This document shows, piece by piece, positions 1 through 5,140 of a stretch of 5,140 nt of DNA. The DNA comes from Pseudomonadota bacterium (GTDB lineage Bacteria > Pseudomonadota > Gammaproteobacteria > Steroidobacterales > Steroidobacteraceae). Position 1 is the stretch's first letter, and each line of letters begins with the position of its first letter. The notes beneath the pieces are model-generated. The model worked only from the letters and a program-made list of their open reading frames with translations, was not told the origin of the DNA and made no database searches. Where the stretch lies: positions 1 to 5,140 of the forward strand of contig JAFEDW010000154.1 of assembly GCA_018241455.1 (NCBI GenBank), in the 5' to 3' direction. The position numbers were made by a program, and so were the translations under genes.

Positions 1-1068
1 GTCGTCGACGTCGACGCCTCGTACATCGCGCCGGCGCCGCGCCAGCTGTTGTCGGTCGATCGCGCGCGGGCCGCATTGCTCGGCGTCAGCGATGCCGATA
101 TCGTCGCGACGCTCCGTGCCGGCATCGCCGGCGAGGATGCCACTTACCTGCAGGATGCGAGCAAGTATCCCGCCCCGCTCCGCCTGCAGCTCGCCGACAG
201 CACGCACGGCAGCACCGACGCCGCGCTCGACCTCGGCGTGCGCAGCGCCAGCGGCGCGCTGGTGCCGATCGGTTCACTGCTCGATGCGCGCATGACCACG
301 GTCGAACAACCGCTCTACCACAAGGACCTGTTGCCGGTGGTCTACGTGACCGGCGACATGGCCGGCCGCATCGACAGCCCGCTGTACGGCATGTTCGGCA
401 TGCGCCATGGCATCAAGGAGCTGGTCGCGCCCGATGGCGGCCACGTCAGCGAGTACTTCATCCGCCAGCCCTCGGACCCGTACCGCGGCTACGCGCTGAA
501 GTGGGATGGCGAGTGGCAGATCACCTACGAGACCTTCCGCGACATGGGCGCGGCCTACGCCGTCGGCCTGATCCTGATCTACCTGCTGGTGGTCGCGCAG
601 TTCGGCTCGTACATCGTGCCGCTCGTGATCATGGCGCCGATTCCGCTGACGATCATCGGCGTCATGCCCGGGCACGCGCTGCTGCGCGCGCCGTTCACCG
701 CCACCTCGATGATCGGCATGATCGCGCTGGCCGGCATCATCGTGCGCAACTCGATCCTGCTGGTCGATTTCATCAACCTGCAGCTCGCCAACGGCGTCGC
801 GTTCGGCGAGGCCGTGGTGCGCTCGGCCGCAACGCGCGCGCAACCGATCGCGCTGACCGCGATCGCCGCGATGCTCGGTGCGACCTTCATCCTCGACGAT
901 CCGATCTTCAACGGCCTGGCGATCTCGCTGATCTTCGGGATCCTGGTGTCCACCGTGCTGACGCTGGTCGTGATCCCGCTGCTCTACTACGCGGTGTTCC
1001 GCCACGCGCATCCAACGATCGCTTCCGAACCTGTTGCCAATTCCACCACCGAGGAGCTTCCACCATGA
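1..1068 (+). CDS. RND-family efflux permease, C-terminal part (5' truncated by window edge)
   Basis: The reading frame is open from base 1 and stops at TGA 1066-1068, giving 355 codons, about the last third of a normal RND permease (usually 1000-1100 aa). Window codons 1-180 are periplasmic porter/docking sequence. Codons about 184-335 form the five C-terminal membrane helices (TM8-TM12), followed by a short polar tail. The TM10 signature is AGIIVRNSILLVDF (codons 244-257). By comparison with AcrB recalled from memory, codon 279 (Arg) and codon 286 (Thr) match the proton-relay residues R971 and T978, while the K940 position is Arg (codon 249). The family uses proton import to drive substrates from the periplasm or membrane into an outer-membrane duct; the TolC-type gene two genes downstream is the obvious partner. 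The substrate cannot be read from this fragment. An apparent TTG start at 49 is internal. It overlaps the next gene by 4 nt. Confidence 0.93.
   Translation, partial: VVDVDASYIAPAPRQLLSVDRARAALLGVSDADIVATLRAGIAGEDATYLQDASKYPAPLRLQLADSTHGSTDAALDLGVRSASGALVPIGSLLDARMTTVEQPLYHKDLLPVVYVTGDMAGRIDSPLYGMFGMRHGIKELVAPDGGHVSEYFIRQPSDPYRGYALKWDGEWQITYETFRDMGAAYAVGLILIYLLVVAQFGSYIVPLVIMAPIPLTIIGVMPGHALLRAPFTATSMIGMIALAGIIVRNSILLVDFINLQLANGVAFGEAVVRSAATRAQPIALTAIAAMLGATFILDDPIFNGLAISLIFGILVSTVLTLVVIPLLYYAVFRHAHPTIASEPVANSTTEELPP
1051..1056 (+). promoter_or_regulatory. Shine-Dalgarno site for the DUF2892 gene
   Basis: GAGGAG lies 8 nt before ATG 1065, inside the 3' end of the permease gene. It fixes the start of the small protein and, with the ATGA overlap, suggests coupled translation. 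Confidence 0.75.
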
Positions 1069-1277
1069 CTTCCTGGCAAATGACCCGCGTGATCGCCGGC
1101 CTCTTCATCCTGCTGTCGCTCGCGCTCGGCGTGAAGGGCAGCCCGATCTACATGAGCGGCTACTGGCTGTGGTTCACGGCCTTCGTCGGAGTGAATCTGC
1201 TGCAGAGCGGGCTGACGCGCTGGTGCCTGATGGAGCGGATCCTCCGAGCCATGGGCGTGCGCGCGAGCGCGGACTGA
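1065..1277 (+). CDS. DUF2892 (YgaP-like transmembrane domain) small inner-membrane protein
   Basis: This 70-aa protein starts at ATG 1065, which overlaps the permease stop as ATGA and is preceded by GAGGAG at 1051-1056 with 8-nt spacing. It has two hydrophobic helices (about residues 7-23 and 32-50) joined by a short loop containing SP. The motif WLWFTAFVGVNLLQSGLT (34-51), a single Cys at 54 and the ending ERILRAMGV (57-65) fit the DUF2892 pattern, in which a Cys commonly follows the second helix. The family also forms the membrane anchor of YgaP, fused there to a rhodanese sulfurtransferase domain; here there is no rhodanese domain. Its biochemical role is unknown. Its place between RND permease and outer-membrane channel, in an operon with a sulfide oxidase, points to a sulfur- or envelope-related accessory role, which is inference. 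In-frame sequence upstream of 1065 is only the permease gene read in another frame. Confidence 0.85.
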   Translation: MTSWQMTRVIAGLFILLSLALGVKGSPIYMSGYWLWFTAFVGVNLLQSGLTRWCLMERILRAMGVRASAD

Positions 1278-1296
1278 GCCGCGCCGGCACGGAAAC

Positions 1297-1301
1297 AGGA
1301 G
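1297..1301 (+). promoter_or_regulatory. Shine-Dalgarno site deciding the GTG start of the TolC-family gene
   Basis: AGGAG is followed by 8 nt and then GTG 1310-1312. The resulting protein begins directly with a signal peptide, so this start is preferred over the ATG at 1034, which would add about 90 residues overlapping the two upstream genes and bury the signal peptide. Confidence 0.8.
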
Positions 1302-1309
1302 CACCGCCG

Positions 1310-2695
1310 GTGAGAATCATCGCTCCCGTCGCACTACTGCTCGCGAACGCGGCAGCGTTCGCCGCCGGCCCCGGCGTCGGCGATGCGTGGCGGGCGGCCC
1401 AGGCGCACGACCCGGCCTACGCGGCTGCGCAGGCGCAGCACGATGCCGGCCTGGCCCAGGCCGCCGAGGGCCGCGCGCTGTGGTTGCCGAACGTCTCGGC
1501 CACGGGCAGCAGCGGCCGTGGCGACCTGCGCAGTACGACGCAGGGCGCATGGTTCGCGGCGCCGGGTTTCGGCAGCACGAATGGCGTGGAGTTTCGCAAC
1601 AGGATCCGCAGCGGCACGGCGACCCGCTGGGCCATCACGGCGGAGCAGCCGCTATTCGACCTGGGGCGGCTGGCTGACTCCACCGCGCGCAAGGATGCCG
1701 CGCATTCGGCCGAGGCCCGCTACAGCGACGCACAGCAGGCACTGATGATCCGCACCGCGCGCGCCTATTTCGGCGTGCTCGATGCGCGCGCACAGCTCGA
1801 GGGCCTGCAACGACTGCGCGCCGCGGCCGAGCGGGCCCGCGCCGCCGCACAGGCGCGCTATGAGGCGGGCGACATCGCCGCCACCGACCTGCGCGAAGCC
1901 ACCGCTTCCGCCGACGCGATCGACGTGCAGGAGCTGGATGCGCGCGCCGCGCTGACGCTGGCCGAAGCAGAGTTCGGCGATCTCACCGGGCTGGATGCGA
2001 CGGCGCTCGCCGGGATGCCCGAAGCCGCCACGGCCGACATGCCCGCGCCCGAAGCGCTCGAAGCCTGGACGCAGCGGGCACTGGCCAGCAGCCCGCAGCT
2101 CGCGATCGCGCGCCTCGCGCTCAAGACAGCGCAGGCTGAAGTCACGCGCTACACCCTGCTCGCCTCGCCGCAGCTGAGCCTGGTCGCCCAGGTCGCGAAC
2201 GATACGCTGCACGGCGACGGCGACTACGGTTATGCGGAAGTGAACGGACGCAATGCCAGCATCGGCGTGCAGGCCACGATCCCGCTGTTCACCGGCGGCA
2301 TGCGCAGCGCCCGCCGGCACGAAGCGCGCGCGCTGGAGCGCGCGGCGCAGGCCGGGCTCGACGCCGCCGAACTGCAGGTGCGGCAGCAGGTGCGCAGCAG
2401 CTACCTGGCGCTGGTGAACGCGGCCGCGCGGGTGCAGGCGCTGCAGCGACTGCGCGCTTCGGCCGCGAGCCGCCTCGCCGCGACGCAACTCGGTGCCGAG
2501 ATCGGCGATCGCACCACGCTCGAGCTGCTCAACGCACAGGCCGATGCGATGCACGCCGACGCCGATTTCCGCCACGCGCAGGCCGAGTGGCTGCTCGCAG
2601 GGCTCAAGCTTGCGGCGAGCGCCGGGCAACTCACTACGGCCGGCCTCGACGAGATCGATCGCCGGCTCGCGCCGGCCGCAGCGGCGGCGCACTGA
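1310..2695 (+). CDS. TolC-family outer-membrane efflux channel
   Basis: The 461-aa precursor starts at GTG. It opens with a Sec-type signal peptide (MRIIAPVALLLANAAAFAA, cleavage likely after residue 19) that lacks a lipobox Cys; the whole protein has no cysteine, so it is not lipidated like OprM/NodT relatives. The fold is the TolC double repeat: repeat one spans about residues 25-227, with QPLFDLGRLAD (113-123), the helix RTARAYFGVLDA (148-159) and RYEAGDIAATDL (183-194). Repeat two spans about 253-437, with PLFTGGMRSA (325-334), SSYLALVNA (363-371) and IGDRTTLELLNAQ (398-410). Those are standard TolC landmarks, and the length is close to the 450-490 aa norm. Trimers form a beta-barrel plus a long alpha-helical periplasmic tunnel that docks onto an adaptor/RND pump. 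The neighbouring RND permease is the likely partner. A type I secretion role is less likely because no ABC or MFP gene is visible. Confidence 0.93.
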   Translation: MRIIAPVALLLANAAAFAAGPGVGDAWRAAQAHDPAYAAAQAQHDAGLAQAAEGRALWLPNVSATGSSGRGDLRSTTQGAWFAAPGFGSTNGVEFRNRIRSGTATRWAITAEQPLFDLGRLADSTARKDAAHSAEARYSDAQQALMIRTARAYFGVLDARAQLEGLQRLRAAAERARAAAQARYEAGDIAATDLREATASADAIDVQELDARAALTLAEAEFGDLTGLDATALAGMPEAATADMPAPEALEAWTQRALASSPQLAIARLALKTAQAEVTRYTLLASPQLSLVAQVANDTLHGDGDYGYAEVNGRNASIGVQATIPLFTGGMRSARRHEARALERAAQAGLDAAELQVRQQVRSSYLALVNAAARVQALQRLRASAASRLAATQLGAEIGDRTTLELLNAQADAMHADADFRHAQAEWLLAGLKLAASAGQLTTAGLDEIDRRLAPAAAAAH

Positions 2696-2711
2696 CTCTC
2701 CACATCAATTC

Positions 2712-2721
2712 AAGGACGGAG
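2712..2721 (+). promoter_or_regulatory. Shine-Dalgarno region for sqr
   Basis: AAGGA (2712-2716) and GGAG (2718-2721) lie 12 and 7 nt before ATG 2729, in a 33-nt gap that is slightly less GC-rich than its surroundings. No promoter or hairpin could be made out in that gap. Confidence 0.65.
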
Positions 2722-2728
2722 TGCAACC

Positions 2729-4003
2729 ATGGCTCACATCGCAATTCTCGGCGCGGGAACCGGCGGCATGCCGGCGGCTTATGAGCTGCGCGCGGCGCTC
2801 GGGCCGGAGCACCGCATCACGGTCATCAACGCGGTCGACTATTTCCAGTTCGTCCCGTCGAACCCCTGGCTCGCGGTCGGCTGGCGCAAGCGCAGCGCGA
2901 TCACCTTCCCGATCGCGCAATACCTGCGGCGCCGGAACATCGAGTTCATCGCGCGCGCGGTCACGAAGATCGACGCGGCCGGCAATCGCCTCGAGATGGC
3001 CGATGGCAGCAGCCTGTCGTACGACTACCTGCTGATCACGACCGGCCCGAAACTCTCGTTCGACGAAGTGCCCGGCGCGGGGCCCGACGGCGGGCACACG
3101 CATTCGATCTGCACGGTCGATCACGCCGAGCGTACCTGGGCGGCCTACCAGGAATTCCTGAAGGACCCCGGGCCGGTCGTCATCGGCGCGATGCCGATGG
3201 CCAGCTGCTTCGGGCCGGCCTATGAATTCAGCTTCATCGTCAACACCGACCTGCGGCGGCGGCGCCTGCGGCACAAGGTGCCGATGACCTACGTCACCAG
3301 CGAACCGTATATCGGGCACCTGGGGCTCGGCGGCGTCGGCGATTCCAAGGGCCTGCTGGAATCGGAGTACCGCAACAACGACATCAAGTGGATCACCAAT
3401 GCGCGCGTGACCAGGGTCGAGGCCGGCAAGATGTTCGTCACCGAGGTGGATGCGCAGGGGCAGACGGTCAAGGAACACGAGCTGCCGTTCAAGCTATCGA
3501 TGATGCTGCCGGCCTTCAAGGGCGTGGACGCGGTCGCGGCCGTCGAAGGACTGTGCAATCCGCGCGGCTTCGTGCTCGTCGATGAGCACCAGCGCAGCAA
3601 GAAGTATCCCAACATCTACTCGGCCGGCGTATGCATCGCGATTCCGCCGGCCGAGGCGACGCCGGTGCCGACCGGCGTGCCGAAGACCGGCTACATGATC
3701 GAGACGATGATCACCGCGATCGTCAAGAACATCGCCGCCGACATCGCGGGCCAGCCGGCTACCGCGAAAGGATCCTGGAACGCGATCTGCCTCGCCGACA
3801 TGGGCACCAAGGGCGCGGCGTTCGTGGCGCTGCCGCAGATCCCGCCGCGCAACGTCAACTGGTTCCGCATGGGCCGCTGGGTGCACTGGGTCAAGGTTGC
3901 GTTCGAAAAATATTTCATCTACAAGATGAAGGCGGGTACGTCCGAACCGCTGTACGAGCGCTATGTGCTGCGGGCACTGGGAGTGCGGCGACTGGAGTCC
4001 TGA
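2729..4003 (+). CDS. sqr: Sulfide:quinone oxidoreductase (SQR)
   Basis: This 424-aa flavoprotein should oxidise sulfide to sulfane sulfur/polysulfide and reduce membrane quinone. An N-terminal Rossmann FAD site, ILGAGTGG (6-13), starts almost at residue 1 with no signal peptide, which argues for a cytoplasmic-face SQR and against periplasmic flavocytochrome c sulfide dehydrogenase. The redox cysteines are C128 (SICTVDHAE), C160 (ASCFGPAYEF) and C354 (NAICLADMG). They align with C128, C160 and C356 of the Acidithiobacillus ferrooxidans enzyme, recalled from memory; H132 and E166 also coincide with residues studied there. PTGVPKTGYMIE (314-325) is the conserved FAD/quinone-side segment. The C-terminus (about 378-402, aromatic and basic, WVHWVKVAFEKYF) looks like the amphipathic membrane-binding helices. 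Two further cysteines, C276 and C302, are present. It ends TGATG, overlapping the next start by one base; the downstream cyd genes supply a quinol oxidase for its electrons. Confidence 0.94.
   Translation: MAHIAILGAGTGGMPAAYELRAALGPEHRITVINAVDYFQFVPSNPWLAVGWRKRSAITFPIAQYLRRRNIEFIARAVTKIDAAGNRLEMADGSSLSYDYLLITTGPKLSFDEVPGAGPDGGHTHSICTVDHAERTWAAYQEFLKDPGPVVIGAMPMASCFGPAYEFSFIVNTDLRRRRLRHKVPMTYVTSEPYIGHLGLGGVGDSKGLLESEYRNNDIKWITNARVTRVEAGKMFVTEVDAQGQTVKEHELPFKLSMMLPAFKGVDAVAAVEGLCNPRGFVLVDEHQRSKKYPNIYSAGVCIAIPPAEATPVPTGVPKTGYMIETMITAIVKNIAADIAGQPATAKGSWNAICLADMGTKGAAFVALPQIPPRNVNWFRMGRWVHWVKVAFEKYFIYKMKAGTSEPLYERYVLRALGVRRLES
3994..3997 (+). promoter_or_regulatory. Shine-Dalgarno site for the CydP-like gene
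   Basis: GGAG sits 5 nt before ATG 4003, within the last codons of sqr. It supports the start that overlaps the sqr stop over the Met codon at 4030, for which no comparable site was seen. Confidence 0.6.
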
Positions 4004-4212
4004 TGGCGAACACGTCGCCCGGCGCGGCGATGCGGCAACGCTGGCGCAAATCCGCGGCACATGACGTGGCCGTGGCCATGGCCGTCAAGGTGGCGCTGCT
4101 GGCCGGCGTGCTCGCGCTGGCCGGCGCACTTGCCTCGCGCCCGCGCGTGACCGCCGCGACGACCGCGGCCGATGTCGCCGGCATCCAGGGCAGCGGAGCA
4201 GCCGTTCGATGA
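4003..4212 (+). CDS. cydP: Small single-helix membrane protein, putative CydP (cytochrome bd-associated)
   Basis: This 69-aa protein has a basic N-terminus (RQRWRK, 11-16), one hydrophobic helix (about 22-44, DVAVAMAVKVALLAGVLALAG) with a single lysine embedded at residue 29, and an Ala/Thr-rich polar tail. The helix pattern, including the lysine, and the position immediately before cydA resemble the putative small cytochrome oxidase subunit CydP. That match is from recall of the family, not an alignment. The E. coli small subunit CydX is shorter and encoded after cydB, so this is not simply a displaced CydX. It is coupled at both ends: its ATG shares a base with the sqr stop, and its TGA overlaps the cydA start as ATGA. 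A role in assembly or stability of the bd oxidase is inferred from position. The tail after residue 45 is low-complexity and gives no functional clue. Confidence 0.65.
   Translation: MANTSPGAAMRQRWRKSAAHDVAVAMAVKVALLAGVLALAGALASRPRVTAATTAADVAGIQGSGAAVR
4195..4198 (+). promoter_or_regulatory. Shine-Dalgarno site for cydA
   Basis: GGAG lies 10 nt before ATG 4209, inside the 3' end of the CydP-like gene. Spacing is at the long end of normal. The ATGA overlap suggests that cydA translation also depends on ribosomes finishing the small gene. Confidence 0.5.
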
Positions 4213-5140
4213 GCGACTCGCTGATGCTCGAGCTGTCGCGGCTGCAGTTCGCCGCGACCGCGATGTACCACTTCCTGTTCGTGCCGCTGACGCTCGGGCT
4301 GTCGATCCTGCTGGCGGTCATGGAAAGCGTGTTCGTCATGACCGGCCGCACGATCTGGCGCGACATGACGCGCTTCTGGGGCACGCTGTTCGGCATCAAC
4401 TTCGCGATGGGCGTGGCCACCGGCATCACGATGGAATTCCAGTTCGGCACCAACTGGGCCTACTACTCGCACTACGTCGGCGACATCTTCGGCGTGCCGC
4501 TGGCGATCGAGGGGCTGATGGCCTTCTTCCTCGAGGCCACCTTCGTCGGGCTGTTCTTCTTCGGCTGGGACCGGCTCTCGCGGCTGCAGCACCTGACCGT
4601 CACCTGGCTGGTGGCGATCGGCAGCAACCTGTCGGCGCTGTGGATCCTGATCGCCAATGCGTGGATGCAGAATCCGGTCGGCGCGAAATTCAATCCCGAT
4701 TCGATGCGCATGGAACTGCAGTCGATCGGCGCGGTGATCTTCAACCCGGTGGCGCAATCGAAATTCGTGCATACCGTGAGCGCCGGCTACGTGACCGGTG
4801 CGATGTTCGTGCTCGCGATCAGCGCCTGGTTCCTGCTGCGCGGCAGGCACCTCGAGCTGGCGCGCCGTTCGGCGACCGTGGCGCTGAGCTTCGGGCTGGC
4901 GGCGGCGCTGTCGGTGGTAGTGCTCGGCGATGAAAGCGGCTACACCGCCAACCAGACCCAGAAGATGAAGATCGCCGCGATGGAGAGCATGTGGCACACC
5001 GAACGCGCGCCCGCTCCGTTCGTGCTGTTCGGGCTGCCGGATGCCGCGCACCACACCACCGCCGACGAAATCAAGGTGCCGTGGGTGCTGGGCCTGATCG
5101 CGACGCGTTCGACCGACCAGGAAGTGCCGGGCATCTTCGA
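4209..5140 (+). CDS. cydA: Cytochrome bd ubiquinol oxidase subunit I (3' truncated by window edge)
   Basis: The first 310 residues of a protein usually about 450-530 aa long are present and open to the right edge. CydA carries haems b558, b595 and d in the inner membrane, oxidises quinol and reduces O2 to water without pumping protons. The N-terminus (LSRLQFAATAMYHFLFVPLT, 9-28) is close to E. coli CydA with a two-residue offset. H21 corresponds to E. coli H19 (high-spin haem ligand) and H188 to H186 (b558 ligand). E101 and E109 correspond to E99 and E107, and S142 to S140, in the proton path. The GDESGY motif (240-245) leads into the Q-loop, where K254 and E259 match quinol-site residues K252 and E257. 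The second b558 ligand, GRW-type motifs and any long Q-loop insert lie beyond the edge, so the L/S subtype cannot be settled directly. cydB is expected next. Placement behind sqr suggests use as the terminal oxidase for sulfide-derived electrons. Confidence 0.97.
   Translation, partial: MSDSLMLELSRLQFAATAMYHFLFVPLTLGLSILLAVMESVFVMTGRTIWRDMTRFWGTLFGINFAMGVATGITMEFQFGTNWAYYSHYVGDIFGVPLAIEGLMAFFLEATFVGLFFFGWDRLSRLQHLTVTWLVAIGSNLSALWILIANAWMQNPVGAKFNPDSMRMELQSIGAVIFNPVAQSKFVHTVSAGYVTGAMFVLAISAWFLLRGRHLELARRSATVALSFGLAAALSVVVLGDESGYTANQTQKMKIAAMESMWHTERAPAPFVLFGLPDAAHHTTADEIKVPWVLGLIATRSTDQEVPGIF

Noticed and set aside
3..16. Perfect palindrome built from two GTCGAC units
   Set aside because: It lies in the permease coding frame (Val-Asp-Val-Asp) and is short enough to arise by chance in GC-rich sequence; nothing suggests an operator in mid-gene.
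274..1011. Antisense open frame (245 codons) opposite the RND permease
   Set aside because: Its highly charged, His/Asp/Arg-rich product mirrors the hydrophobic codons of the permease helices; no start context or domain supports it.
501..1064. In-frame upstream extension of the DUF2892 gene to 501
   Set aside because: It runs inside the permease in another frame and gives an Arg-rich non-membrane sequence; ATG 1065 has a strong ribosome-binding site and yields a standard DUF2892 length.
1034..1309. N-terminal extension of the TolC-family gene back to ATG 1034
   Set aside because: It would overlap both the permease end and the whole DUF2892 gene and would place a clean signal peptide internally. 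GTG 1310 has AGGAG at ideal spacing.
1278..1309. Possible terminator in the gap after the DUF2892 gene
   Set aside because: There is only a short GCCGGC palindrome and no U-rich tract; the ribosome-binding site for the next gene occupies its end.
1652..2692. Antisense open frame (346 codons) opposite the TolC-family gene
   Set aside because: It is a GC-bias shadow: the opposite strand encodes a clear TolC fold over its whole length, and the antisense product is Arg/Gly-rich without domain features.
2696..2728. Possible internal promoter or terminator in the gap before sqr
   Set aside because: Only 33 nt, with no stem-loop, T-run or recognisable -35/-10 pair; it is accounted for by the ribosome-binding region.
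3915..5054. Long antisense open frame (379 codons) across sqr, the small gene and cydA
   Set aside because: It crosses three well-supported plus-strand genes, has a composition rich in His/Arg/Glu/Gln typical of reverse-frame reading of GC-rich genes, and shows no recognisable motif.

Overview
The window is one dense, entirely plus-strand gene run from a GC-rich (about two-thirds G+C by eye) Gram-negative bacterium. RND and TolC-type proteins imply an outer membrane. A CydA closely resembling the E. coli protein and a CydP-like small ORF directly upstream of cydA suggest a gammaproteobacterium, perhaps near the Xanthomonadales. That placement is an inference from protein flavour and is weak below class level.

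Layout: (1) 1-1068, the C-terminal third of an RND inner-membrane efflux permease, cut by the left edge; (2) 1065-1277, a 70-aa DUF2892/YgaP-type two-helix membrane protein; (3) 1310-2695, a 461-aa TolC-family outer-membrane channel with a GTG start and signal peptide; (4) 2729-4003, a 424-aa sulfide:quinone oxidoreductase with the three redox cysteines at canonical positions (C128, C160, C354); (5) 4003-4212, a 69-aa single-helix protein resembling CydP; (6) 4209 to the right edge, the first 310 residues of CydA, subunit I of cytochrome bd quinol oxidase. The only gaps are 32 and 33 nt, and three of the five junctions are stop/start overlaps. No terminator or internal promoter is visible, so the simplest reading is one polycistronic unit that continues off both edges. 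An RND adaptor would be expected upstream and cydB downstream.

Functionally the second half forms a short electron-transfer chain. SQR oxidises sulfide at the cytoplasmic face of the inner membrane and passes electrons to quinone. Cytochrome bd reoxidises the quinol with O2; bd oxidases are known to resist sulfide inhibition that blocks haem-copper oxidases. The first half supplies an envelope-spanning efflux route (RND permease plus TolC-type duct) with a DUF2892 protein, a family often fused or adjacent to rhodanese domains, lying between them. The most interesting hypothesis is a combined sulfide detoxification, respiration and export module whose pump may handle sulfane-sulfur products or another toxicant met together with sulfide. 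The sequence supports the co-localisation directly; the pump substrate is unknown.
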